This document shows, one piece after another, positions 8,502 to 15,774 of a stretch of DNA of 64,000 nucleotides. The notes under the pieces were generated by a model. That model was given only the letters and a program-made list of their open reading frames with translations, did no database searches and was not told the DNA's origin. The translations under genes were made by a program, and so were the position numbers. Source of the DNA: Corynebacterium ulceribovis DSM 45146 (lineage in GTDB: Bacteria > Actinomycetota > Actinomycetes > Mycobacteriales > Mycobacteriaceae). Position 1 is the stretch's first letter, and every line of letters starts with the position of its first letter. The stretch lies in NCBI RefSeq assembly GCF_000372445.1, contig NZ_AQUY01000002.1, positions 213,561 through 277,560 on the forward strand. Direction: 5' to 3'.

Positions 8502-8983
8502 TACAGGCTGGCGTCGCGGCGAATCCGAGCCACGTGGCCGGTGGCCTTGACGTTGTACCAGGCCTGCTCAATTTTGCCGTCCGCGTCGACGAGGAAAGTC
8601 GAGCGAATGACACCCTGCACTACCTTGCCGTAGTTCTTCTTCTCCCCAAACGCGCCCCACGCCTGCATGACTTCTTTATCTGGGTCCGACAGCAATGTGA
8701 AGTTCAGGTCGTGGTCATCGCGGAACTGCGCCAGCTTTTCTGGCTTGTCCGGGCTGATGCCAATGACCTCGACGCCATCGCTGTTGAGCTGAGCGAAGCT
8801 ATCCCGGAAGTCGCAGGCTTCGGTGGTACAACCAGGGGTGTTGGCGCGTGGGTAAAAGTAGACGAAGACTTTTCGGCCCGCGAAGTCGCTGAGGCTAACT
8901 TCCTTACCTTCGTCGTTGAGCAGCGTGAAAGCTGGGGCAGTGGTGCCCGGTTCCAACCGGATGGGTGCATTGTTTTCAGTCAT
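8501..8983 (-). CDS. bcp: Thioredoxin-dependent thiol peroxidase (Bcp/PrxQ)
   Basis: Cytosolic peroxiredoxin that reduces hydroperoxides using thioredoxin. The 160-residue protein has the TAPAFTLLNDEG opening, peroxidatic cysteine in TPGCTTEAC (Cys52) and the second cysteine five residues later (Cys57), the C-x4-C arrangement of atypical PrxQ enzymes, followed by GVEVIGISPDKPEKLAQF. The frame is open to 9223, but the ATG at 8983 begins the conserved domain. It is translationally coupled to the downstream TDT transporter and divergent from the DUF3618 gene, as Rv2521/Rv2520c are. Confidence 0.93.
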   Translation of the reverse strand: MTENNAPIRLEPGTTAPAFTLLNDEGKEVSLSDFAGRKVFVYFYPRANTPGCTTEACDFRDSFAQLNSDGVEVIGISPDKPEKLAQFRDDHDLNFTLLSDPDKEVMQAWGAFGEKKNYGKVVQGVIRSTFLVDADGKIEQAWYNVKATGHVARIRRDASL

Positions 8984-9072
8984 GTTCGTCAGCCTACCGA
9001 CGGATTGGCGGCTAGCGTGGGACGGGTAGCGTAGTATGTGACCAAAAGATAAGTACCCAAAGGGAGACCTTC

Positions 9073-9354
9073 GTGACTCGCAGCATTGATGCCATCCAGC
9101 GCGATATTGAGCGCACCCGTACCCAGCTGGCCAGCACCCTTGACGAGCTTGCTGGTCGCACTCGCCCACAGGCGCTGATGAACGACGCCAAGACTCAGGT
9201 AACTGATTCCCTGCGCAGCCCAAAGGTGCTGGCAGTTATCGGCGGCATCGCAGCTGTGGTTGCTGGTGGTATCGCCTTGGCGGTCTCCAACAACAAGAAG
9301 AAGGACCGCGAGTTGGACCGCATTAAGGAACTGCTGCAGTCGGCGCGCGACTAA
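9073..9354 (+). CDS. DUF3618 small membrane protein
   Basis: A 93-residue protein starting at GTG 9073 behind AAGGGAGACC. The N-terminal half is an amphipathic helix typical of DUF3618 (SIDAIQRDIERTRTQLASTLDEL), then one transmembrane segment (VLAVIGGIAAVVAGGIALAV) and a basic cytosolic tail (NNKKKDRELDRIKELL). It is the Rv2520c-like neighbour of bcp. Function unknown. A strong terminator follows 26 bases downstream. Confidence 0.85.
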   Translation: MTRSIDAIQRDIERTRTQLASTLDELAGRTRPQALMNDAKTQVTDSLRSPKVLAVIGGIAAVVAGGIALAVSNNKKKDRELDRIKELLQSARD

Positions 9355-9379
9355 TTTTGGTTCCAGTACTGCAGGATTG

Positions 9380-9401
9380 ACCCGGCTTCGGCCGGGTTTT
9401 C
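9380..9401 (+). terminator. Rho-independent terminator after the DUF3618 gene
   Basis: CCCGGC-TTCG-GCCGGG stem-loop with a UUCG tetraloop, followed by TTTT. Confidence 0.85.
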
Positions 9402-9510
9402 TGCCTTTTGACGACTTGGGAGTCGGCCAGCCTGATAGTCTAGTTGACGAGGGGACGGAAGGCGTTTCCTCGGATGTATTCGCTTTCAGGTAGGGGAATC
9501 ATATGCGAAA

Positions 9511-10044
9511 ATGCTAAAAGCTGTGGCAGCCATATCAATTGCTGTATCAATGTATACAGTTCCAGCTCAGGCTATGGCTGCCGAATCCTCGCCGCAACAA
9601 ACGCTCGCAGGTACGCAACCCGTTAGTGACAACCTGTCAGAGACACCAGCTTTCTTAGGCGGCGAGCTTCATGGTCTCACTACGCAAACTTTGTCTGTTG
9701 ATGGTTATGGTGACATTGTCGCAACCATTGATAACGACTCTGGAGAGATAACTGGTACATATCCGGATGGTTCCACGAAGACGATCACCGCAGTGGACGG
9801 TGCTCGAGTACTTCAGGATCGCCTTAGCGATGGCACCCCAGAGCAAATTGCCAATCTGCAGGTTTCCATGCAATCACGTATTTCGAAGGCGCAGGTTTGC
9901 CCCTACGTTGTCGGCTTAGTTGGCACTGGGCATGCTTTTGCCTGGGGGCAAGTGCTCGCATTGGCAGCAGTTAATCCCGCCATTGCACTATTGGCTGCTC
10001 TAGGCGAAGGCGCATTCTGGGTATGGGTATCTACCCACTGCTAA
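9511..10044 (+). CDS. Secreted precursor with hydrophobic Cys-bracketed C-terminus, candidate peptide toxin
   Basis: I do not recognise this family. The 177-residue product has a Sec signal peptide (residues 1 to about 23, cleavage after AQA or AMA), a polar pro-region with IDNDSGEITGTYPDGSTKTI and a helical SDGTPEQIANLQVSMQSRI, then a final 48 residues that start at Cys130 and end at Cys177, the last residue. That tail is strongly hydrophobic (VVGLVGTGHAFAW, ALAAVNPAIALLAALGEG, FWVWVS). A secreted precursor ending in a hydrophobic segment bounded by two cysteines recalls SdpC-like toxins and hydrophobic bacteriocins, but I see no homology I can name. Upstream in-frame codons hit TAG, so 9511 is the only ATG. 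A 44-residue membrane protein follows 14 bases later. Base composition is more AT-rich than the neighbours. Confidence 0.7.
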   Translation: MLKAVAAISIAVSMYTVPAQAMAAESSPQQTLAGTQPVSDNLSETPAFLGGELHGLTTQTLSVDGYGDIVATIDNDSGEITGTYPDGSTKTITAVDGARVLQDRLSDGTPEQIANLQVSMQSRISKAQVCPYVVGLVGTGHAFAWGQVLALAAVNPAIALLAALGEGAFWVWVSTHC

Positions 10045-10058
10045 GAAAGGAGAAACCA

Positions 10059-10193
10059 ATGTCACTATTCGTGATTGGCGTTGTGGTGTTTGCAGCTGGG
10101 TGTACTGGCTATGCCTTGGGTCTTCGGAAACGCATGAAGTCAGATCCGACCCTTCAAGGAAAAGGCCTCAGGGCTCTCTTTAAGAACCAATAG
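10059..10193 (+). CDS. 44-residue single-helix membrane protein, candidate immunity or partner peptide
   Basis: A short frame starts at ATG 10059 behind a good AAGGAGA ribosome site, 14 bases after the previous stop. The product has one hydrophobic helix near the N-terminus (LFVIGVVVFAAGCTGYALGL) and a basic tail (RKRMKSDP, KGLRALFKNQ). Close spacing and the strong ribosome site indicate co-translation with the secreted precursor upstream. A small membrane protein paired with a hydrophobic secreted peptide fits an immunity or escort role, but that is inference. It ends 57 bases before the IS30 left end. Confidence 0.6.
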   Translation: MSLFVIGVVVFAAGCTGYALGLRKRMKSDPTLQGKGLRALFKNQ

Positions 10194-10250
10194 CAGGCAA
10201 ACTTGCTGGTGAAGTCCCGTCCTCACCTGTTAACCGCTTTTTGACGGAGC

Positions 10251-10274
10251 GGATTCTAGTGGTCGTCGAAACAC
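10251..10274 (+). repeat. IS30-family left inverted repeat
   Basis: Matches the reverse complement of 11894-11917 with two mismatches in 24 positions. Confidence 0.8.
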
Positions 10275-10302
10275 CTGACATGGAAAGTGGTTGGTGTTTG
10301 CG

Positions 10303-11889
10303 ATGTCTAAGTGGGATCCTGGCCAGCACGTTGTCGATGAGCTGTGTGCCTTGGTGGCTGCGGGTAGCTCGGTGCGCTGCGCGGCGAGGGCGCTGGGATT
10401 GTCGGAGTACACCGCTTGGCGGTGTGTACGCGAGCGTGGTGTGTCAACCCGGTCGTATGTCCGGCTGACGAAAACGCAAGAACAGGACATTGCTGCACGG
10501 TGGCGGACAGGTATGGCCCCGATGGATATTGTCCGGCAGACTGGGGTTGGCTCCTCGCAGGTGTACCGCATTGGGATTGAGTTGGGGCTATGGCACCGCA
10601 ATCCTCATGGGCGTCGTGCGAAAGCCACCACGTTGCAGTGCGCGTACTTGCAGCTTCGTGTCGGGGCGCTGGGGCGCCGGGATGCTGCTGCGGCAACCGG
10701 TATTAGTGAGCGGACCTGTTTGGATATTGATAAAGGATTGATCAAGTCTCCAGGTGTCGGGAGAATTCCATTTGTCCCTGATGGGCCGGATACTTTCCTT
10801 TATAAAAGACTCATGCAGTTGCTGGAATACGTCGATGGTCGGGTATCTGTGCCGGTTCAGGTCATCGAACAAGAACGCATCGACCGTCGCATTAGTTTGC
10901 GGTACTTGAGTATTGAAGAGCGTGAGCAGATCTTTGACTTGCGGAACAAAGGCTGGGGTGTGCGGCGGATTGCGCGGCATGTGAATCGGTCCCCCGGCAC
11001 GATCAGTAAAGAATTGCGGCGCAATAGTGATGACTTCGGGTTGTATACGGCCACCGGTGCGCATCGGAAGTCGGTGTTGCGGCGATTTCGGCCGAAGGTC
11101 CGCAAAGTCGATGCCAACCGGCAGTTACGGCAAGTGGTGTGGGATATGTTGCGGCAGCGGTTGTCGCCGGAGCAGATTGCGGGTCGGTTGCGGAAAGACT
11201 ATCCCGAGGATCAGACTATGTGGGTGTGTGCTGAGACGATTTACCAAACACTGTTCTTCCAGGCTAAAGGCGAGCTGAAGAAGGGGATCGCTGGGGCACT
11301 GCGGCAAGGTCGTGCGGTGCGCCGCACACAGGGCACTCGGGCTAATAGGCCGCGGTTTGTTGACCCGATGGTGATGATTTCCCAACGGCCGGCTGCTGTG
11401 GAAGACCGGGCTGTGCCGGGGCATTGGGAAGGCGACCTTATTTTAGACAAAGGCAACAAGTCCGCGATTGGGACGTTGGTGGAACGTCAGACGCGGTATG
11501 TGATGTTGTTGCATCTGCCTGATGGGCATGGTGCGGCGCAGGTCCGGGACCGGCTGGTGGAGACGATTGGGGAACTGCCGCAGCATCTGCGGGGGTCGCT
11601 AACTTGGGATCAGGGTAGTGAAATGGCTGGGCACTTGTCGTTTTCGGTGGCGACGGATTGCCCTGTGTATTTCTGTGATCCTGCGTCGCCGTGGCAGCGT
11701 GGGACGAATGAAAACACTAATGGTCTGTTGCGGCAGTATTTTCCGAAGGGGACGGATTTGTCGGTGTATTCCAAGGAGGACTTGGAGTATGTGGCGTTGG
11801 AATTGAATCGTCGGCCGCGTAAGACGCTTGGCTTTGATACCCCGGCGGATCGGATGGTTCGGTTGCTAGAGTCAGGTGCTGAAAACTGA
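10303..11889 (+). CDS. IS30-family transposase
   Basis: Catalyses cut-and-paste or circle-mediated transposition of the surrounding element. The 528-residue protein is longer than typical IS30 transposases because of an N-terminal region with extra helix-turn-helix units (around LGLSEYTAWRCVRERGV and IVRQTGVGSSQVYRIG). The family HTH IEEREQIFDLRNKGWGVRRIA lies near residue 200, followed by RSPGTISKELRRNS. The DDE core is intact: Asp in HWEGDLILDKGNKSAIGTLV, Asp in LTWDQGSEMAGH, Glu in QRGTNENTNGLLRQYFPKG. No frameshift is seen, so the element may be active. Confidence 0.93.
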   Translation: MSKWDPGQHVVDELCALVAAGSSVRCAARALGLSEYTAWRCVRERGVSTRSYVRLTKTQEQDIAARWRTGMAPMDIVRQTGVGSSQVYRIGIELGLWHRNPHGRRAKATTLQCAYLQLRVGALGRRDAAAATGISERTCLDIDKGLIKSPGVGRIPFVPDGPDTFLYKRLMQLLEYVDGRVSVPVQVIEQERIDRRISLRYLSIEEREQIFDLRNKGWGVRRIARHVNRSPGTISKELRRNSDDFGLYTATGAHRKSVLRRFRPKVRKVDANRQLRQVVWDMLRQRLSPEQIAGRLRKDYPEDQTMWVCAETIYQTLFFQAKGELKKGIAGALRQGRAVRRTQGTRANRPRFVDPMVMISQRPAAVEDRAVPGHWEGDLILDKGNKSAIGTLVERQTRYVMLLHLPDGHGAAQVRDRLVETIGELPQHLRGSLTWDQGSEMAGHLSFSVATDCPVYFCDPASPWQRGTNENTNGLLRQYFPKGTDLSVYSKEDLEYVALELNRRPRKTLGFDTPADRMVRLLESGAEN

Positions 11890-11893
11890 GGCA

Positions 11894-11917
11894 GTATTTC
11901 GCCGACCACTAGAATCC
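11894..11917 (-). repeat. IS30-family right inverted repeat
   Basis: Reverse complement begins GGATTCTAGTGGTCGGCGAAA, pairing with the left end at 10251. Confidence 0.8.
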
Positions 11918-11929
11918 GCCGGTTGCATT

Positions 11930-11970
11930 AAAAACCCCTGGCGGTGATGATTTCTCATCACTACCAGGGG
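11930..11970 (-). terminator. Terminator of tRNA-Lys
   Basis: On the minus strand CCCCTGGTAGTGATGA-GAAA-TCATCACCGCCAGGGG forms a long stem with one mismatch, followed by TTTTT. Confidence 0.8.
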
Positions 11971-11977
11971 TAGTGGG

Positions 11978-12050
11978 TGCGCCATCAGGGTTTCGAACCC
12001 CGGACCCACTGATTAAGAGTCAGTTGCTCTACCAGCTGAGCTAATGGCGC
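11978..12050 (-). tRNA. tRNA-Lys (anticodon CTT)
   Basis: Acceptor GCGCCAT/ATGGCGC, D-arm AGCTCAGCTGGTAGAGC, anticodon arm ACTGACTCTTAATCAGT with CTT, T-arm GGGGTTCGAAACCCT, discriminator A. CCA is not encoded. Confidence 0.95.
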
Positions 12051-12339
12051 GTGTTGCATGTTCAGAAGCAGCTTGTGCTGTTTCCTCGTTGGCAACGATG
12101 GATACTTTAACCGCCTGTTCATCTTCACACAAATCGCCTGCTCAGGATGGGAAAATGTCCGTCAATAAGCTCTGTTTTGGTATTTAAAACGGCGAGGAGT
12201 GGCGCAAGGTAGCGGGTATACCGGATTGTGACCATAAAACGGGGCTTTTCGGTGGGGCAAAGTATGTCAAGTGGATTACATTGGTCTATGCAATCAATGG
12301 GGGATGTTATAGAACGACACCCGACCACGATTTAGCCAG
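12051..12339. other. Intergenic region between tRNA-Lys and the L,D-transpeptidase
   Basis: Together with the promoter segment that follows, about 340 bases without a gene. It is more AT-rich than the coding DNA around it. The end next to 12050 must hold the tRNA-Lys promoter on the minus strand; the far end holds the transpeptidase promoter (listed separately). I see no open frame or structured RNA that I can support. Confidence 0.6.
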
Positions 12340-12364
12340 TATAAGAGTGAAGTTGAAACAACTT
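12340..12364 (+). promoter_or_regulatory. Promoter -10 with overlapping dyad ahead of the L,D-transpeptidase
   Basis: TATAAG at 12340-12345 is a plausible -10, and a perfect 6-bp dyad AAGTTG-AAA-CAACTT at 12350-12364 sits where transcription would start. The ATG at 12393 is about 40 bases on. The regulator is unknown. Confidence 0.45.
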
Positions 12365-12392
12365 AAGAACTGTGTCGGTGAGGTACGGAAGA

Positions 12393-13592
12393 ATGTTTAG
12401 TGGTGTGGCTCGCCGCAAGGCGGCTCGTGCGGGGGCAGCAGCGCTCGTAGTGGTGGCAATGACGGCAATGTCCGCGTGCACCATTGACAACGGCAACGGC
12501 TCCGGTGACCAACAGGGCGGTTCTGGAGACCCGACCTCCACCGTCGAAAAGCTCAACCCAGTGGTGTCCGTAGCGGATAATGCCACTGATGTTGACCCAG
12601 CCAAGCCCATCACCTTCGAAGCAGCGCCCGGCAACACCATCGAATCGGCAACGCTGACCAACGCCGAAGGCATCGAGGTCGACAGCAAGTTTAACGATGA
12701 CCGCACCACCTGGACCACCAATGAAGTCCTTGGCTACGGCAAAACCTACACCCTGGAAGTGAAGTCAGGCGGCGACACCACCGAACGTAGCTTCACCACC
12801 GTCATCCCGAACTACCAGGCCAGCGCCTATGTCGCGCCGATGGAGGGCTCCGTTGTCGGTGTGGGGCAGACCATCGCGGTGCGGTTTAGCTCCCCAGTTT
12901 CGGACCGCAATGCGGCCCAAGATGCAATTGAAGTGAAAACCAGCCCAGAGGTGGAAGGAGCATTTTTCTGGGTCAATAGCCAAGAGGTGCGCTGGCGGCC
13001 AGCGGAATACTGGAAGCCGGGTACTGAAGTAGAAGTCAAGGCCAACATTTACGGCGCTGACCTCGGCGGTGGCATGTACGGCATGGAAGATGCCGCCACG
13101 AAGTTCACCATCGGCGACGAAGTGAAGGCCGTGTCCGACGACGCCACTAAGACGGTGTCAGTGTACAAGAATGGTGAGCTGATTCGCTCCATGCCAACGT
13201 CGATGGGTACCTCGCAGTGGCCAACTCCAAATGGTGTGTACATGGTTGGCGACAAGCATGAAACGCTGGTGATGGACTCGACGACCTACGGCTTGGCCTA
13301 CGATCAGGGTGGTTACAAAACCACCGTCGACTATGCCGTACAGATGAGCTACTCCGGCATTTACTTCCACGCCGCGCCGTGGTCAGTGTGGGCGCAGGGG
13401 AGCCAGAACACCTCGCATGGTTGCCTGAACCTGTCCTATGACAACGCTAAGTGGGTCTACGACAATATGAAGCGCGGCGACATCGTTGAGGTGAAGAACA
13501 CCGAAGGCGAAACCCTCTCCGGCTATGACGGCCTGGGCGACTGGAATATTCCATGGGAAACCTGGAAGGCCGGCAACGCCGACCAGGTTTAA
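12393..13592 (+). CDS. L,D-transpeptidase lipoprotein (LdtMt2/LppS-like)
   Basis: Forms 3-3 crosslinks in peptidoglycan outside the membrane. The 399-residue product has a lipoprotein signal with lipobox ending AMSAC (Cys29), a low-complexity linker, two Ig-like domains (about residues 45-240, e.g. AYVAPMEGSVVGVGQTIAVRF), and a YkuD catalytic domain with GVYMVGDKHETLVM and the active-site SHGCLNLS. The domain order is that of mycobacterial LdtMt2 (Rv2518c), and the neighbours fit that synteny. A GTG at 12372 would extend the frame, but the ATG at 12393 has GGAAG upstream and gives a normal signal peptide. Confidence 0.93.
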   Translation: MFSGVARRKAARAGAAALVVVAMTAMSACTIDNGNGSGDQQGGSGDPTSTVEKLNPVVSVADNATDVDPAKPITFEAAPGNTIESATLTNAEGIEVDSKFNDDRTTWTTNEVLGYGKTYTLEVKSGGDTTERSFTTVIPNYQASAYVAPMEGSVVGVGQTIAVRFSSPVSDRNAAQDAIEVKTSPEVEGAFFWVNSQEVRWRPAEYWKPGTEVEVKANIYGADLGGGMYGMEDAATKFTIGDEVKAVSDDATKTVSVYKNGELIRSMPTSMGTSQWPTPNGVYMVGDKHETLVMDSTTYGLAYDQGGYKTTVDYAVQMSYSGIYFHAAPWSVWAQGSQNTSHGCLNLSYDNAKWVYDNMKRGDIVEVKNTEGETLSGYDGLGDWNIPWETWKAGNADQV

Positions 13593-13595
13593 GAT

Positions 13596-14570
13596 TTACT
13601 TCTGCAGGTGCTCGCGAATTGCGCGGGCACCTGTTTTTGCGTCATCGACCGTGATGTAGAAATTCCGGCCATTAGTGCGGGCAATGTGTAGCCCTTCGCC
13701 GCCACGCACGAGCATCGCTTGGCCCTGAGCTCCAATGCGCCAACCCCAGCCGCCCCAGCTGCCCGGCTCAATCGTGGTGGCTTCCACTGTTTTGATGTCG
13801 GCGTACGCAATGCTGCCCCGTGGGATGCCCAAAGTGCTCTGCCAGTGCACGCCCTGTGCGTCAACCCGCACTTTCACGCCGAGGAACATCGGAACGACCA
13901 CAATCGGCACCAAGACAATGACCGACATCAGAATTTGAATTATCAACGAGTCGTAAGCCGCAAAAATGATTGGCACTACGAATGCTGGCGTTAACAGCGC
14001 AATGAGCCACATAAACACCGCTAGCTTTTTTGACGCTCGAGCTTGTCCAAACCACACCGCATTGGTGCCAGGCGCCAAGTTCAACGTACTGGTGTCAGGG
14101 GTTTCGCTGTCCTTGCTTGTTGACGGCGGGGGAGTGATGAGCGCTAAAGCGATACCGCCCAAGAGTGGCAAACCGAAGAGTGCCGCAGCGACACTGCCCG
14201 GAATAACTATTCCTTCGGCCGATTCCAGGCCGACTTGTGGCCAGAGCGTGCCGGGGATGAGGGCGGTCATGAGGAAGGACGAGGTAGCGCCGAAACCAGT
14301 GAGGAAGCGCGCTTGTCCGCCAGAAGCATTACCGAAGACAGCGAAGAGCTGGATGCCGCACATGGCGACTGCGATTGCTGGCAGCATGTAGATGGCCGCG
14401 AAGGAATCGTAGCCGTCGGCGCGCATTGGTATGCCAGTGAAGTGTGTGGCAATCGGGTCTGGGAGCTGGCTTTTCACGGATAGGGCCCAGACGAGCGCGG
14501 CGATGGCGGCGAGGATCGGCGGAGTGAGGGTGAAGGCGAGGTAGCGGCTTCGAGTCATTGGGGTGTTCAT
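13596..14570 (-). CDS. DUF1648-type multi-pass membrane protein
   Basis: A 324-residue membrane protein. It has an N-terminal helix, LPDPIATHFTGIPMRADGY at about residues 35-55 (the DUF1648 signature seen in SdpI-like and YhfH-like proteins), several hydrophobic segments, a hydrophilic loop, two more helices and a C-terminal PH-like beta-rich region (VRVDAQGVHWQSTLGIPRGSIAYADIKTVEA). It is the last gene of the operon read from 16898 and follows the GntR gene by 71 bases. A frame extension to 14633 is possible, but the ATG at 14570 is preferred. Function unknown; it may sense or modulate the ABC transporter upstream. Confidence 0.75.
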   Translation of the reverse strand: MNTPMTRSRYLAFTLTPPILAAIAALVWALSVKSQLPDPIATHFTGIPMRADGYDSFAAIYMLPAIAVAMCGIQLFAVFGNASGGQARFLTGFGATSSFLMTALIPGTLWPQVGLESAEGIVIPGSVAAALFGLPLLGGIALALITPPPSTSKDSETPDTSTLNLAPGTNAVWFGQARASKKLAVFMWLIALLTPAFVVPIIFAAYDSLIIQILMSVIVLVPIVVVPMFLGVKVRVDAQGVHWQSTLGIPRGSIAYADIKTVEATTIEPGSWGGWGWRIGAQGQAMLVRGGEGLHIARTNGRNFYITVDDAKTGARAIREHLQK

Positions 14571-14641
14571 GGGAGTAACTTTCGGTGTGCAGTTGGGCTG
14601 GAGTGCTGGATGTTGGGCTGGAGTACTGTGCAATTGGGCGG

Positions 14642-14995
14642 CTAACGCAGTCCGCGTTGTCGGAGCCCTTGCTCGACGGTGGCCAAGCTGATGCGATGTC
14701 GCTGCGCTAGGGCGGTGAGAAGATCCATGGCTTGCTCGACTTCCGGTGGGGAGTCCGGGCTGGCGATGACTGTGGCGCCGCGACCACGTCGGAGTTCGAC
14801 CAAGCCGTCATCGCGGAGCTGCCGGTAGACCTTGAGGACAGTGTTGCGATTGAGATCAAGGGAGTCCGCCAGTTCATGCGCAGCGGGTAGGCGCTCACCA
14901 ACTTTGATGTGGCCGTCATTAATCTGCCGTTTGAGTTCAGACTCCAGCTGCGAATAGATCGGCGTCGGGGAGATGGGATTAATGGTGAAAAGCAC
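14642..14995 (-). CDS. GntR-family regulator, YtrA type
   Basis: A 117-residue DNA-binding protein: GntR winged helix at residues 10-75 (TPIYSQLESELKRQI, GERLPAAHELADSLDLNRNTVLKVYRQL, VELRRGRGATVIAS) plus a short helical C-terminus, the YtrA layout. Such proteins typically repress the ABC transporter genes next to them. It follows the permease by 17 bases in the same operon, so autoregulation is likely. A perfect GTGCTA-N7-TAGCAC dyad upstream of the operon is the obvious candidate operator. Confidence 0.9.
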   Translation of the reverse strand: MLFTINPISPTPIYSQLESELKRQINDGHIKVGERLPAAHELADSLDLNRNTVLKVYRQLRDDGLVELRRGRGATVIASPDSPPEVEQAMDLLTALAQRHRISLATVEQGLRQRGLR

Positions 14996-15012
14996 GGGCT
15001 AGTCCGATCCTT

Positions 15013-15774
15013 CTAGTTGAGATCTCGAACTTGGAATCGTTTCAGGCACACGGCTAGGAAGACGCACATCAGTACGCCTGTGATGGCAATAGATGTCCAT
15101 GGGATACCTGCATCTGGGGTTTGGGCAAACGAAGTGAGCCCGGCGGGACTCCATTTTGCTGCTGACGGTATGAGCTGAAGGGCGGCGCATACGACGATGT
15201 ACGCCACTCCCGCTGCGGCAGAACCGAGAGTTGCTGCGCCTAACGCAGCCGTCCCAACTGCAACAACAATGATCGAGCAGGCAAACAGCAACCAGAAAAT
15301 GGTCAGGAGAATGGGATGCTTGAGGTCCGCCCAGCCAACGTTAAAAAATATGCTGGTAACGCCAAGCACTATTGCAGTTGCTGCGGAAATGACAGCGAAA
15401 ACAATGGCGCTAACCGAGCCTACTGCCGCAATCGCCAGTTTCGAACGTGGCACTTCATGGCTGAGCACAGCCAAGGCGGTGCCACGGGTGAGGTCAGAGC
15501 CTAAACTGCCGGCTGCAACCACAGCTACCAGGACGGCAAGGAGTTGATTGAGGTTTGATGCCCATTGCATCCAAGCGTCCATCGACGTTGGTTCTGGGAG
15601 TGCATCGGTGTTAATCAGCCCGTCGGATCCGACCGCTTGGGCCAGGATTTCCGGAAGATAGTAGGCGGAAATGGGGGCTAGTAGTGCAAATATTGCGCTG
15701 GCGATAACCAGAACCCACAAGGTCCACGAGCCGGTTAGTGCATGGAATTGTCGGCGCATGAGTAGATAAGTCAT
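15013..15774 (-). CDS. ABC transporter permease
   Basis: A 253-residue ABC-2-like permease with six hydrophobic segments (WTLWVLVIASAIFALLAPISAYYL near residue 17, then LLAVLVAVVAAGSLGSDL with the GSDLTRGTA motif typical of ABC-2 permeases, and a final TSIAITGVLMCVFLAVCL). Its ATG overlaps the ATPase stop by 4 bases (15771-15774), so the two subunits are coupled. The substrate is unknown; related YxlG or YtrC systems are stress- or peptide-linked. Confidence 0.85.
   Translation of the reverse strand: MTYLLMRRQFHALTGSWTLWVLVIASAIFALLAPISAYYLPEILAQAVGSDGLINTDALPEPTSMDAWMQWASNLNQLLAVLVAVVAAGSLGSDLTRGTALAVLSHEVPRSKLAIAAVGSVSAIVFAVISAATAIVLGVTSIFFNVGWADLKHPILLTIFWLLFACSIIVVAVGTAALGAATLGSAAAGVAYIVVCAALQLIPSAAKWSPAGLTSFAQTPDAGIPWTSIAITGVLMCVFLAVCLKRFQVRDLN

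Larger units (their letters stand above)
10251..11917 (+). mobile_element. IS30-family insertion sequence, intact
   Basis: A 1667-bp element bounded by imperfect inverted repeats of about 24 bp (GGATTCTAGTGGTCGKCGAAA at both ends, K marking the mismatch). It encodes one full-length transposase. The flanking dinucleotide is GC on both sides; because GC is self-complementary it could be a 2-bp target duplication or one more repeat step. It lies between the small secreted-peptide pair and tRNA-Lys. Confidence 0.85.
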
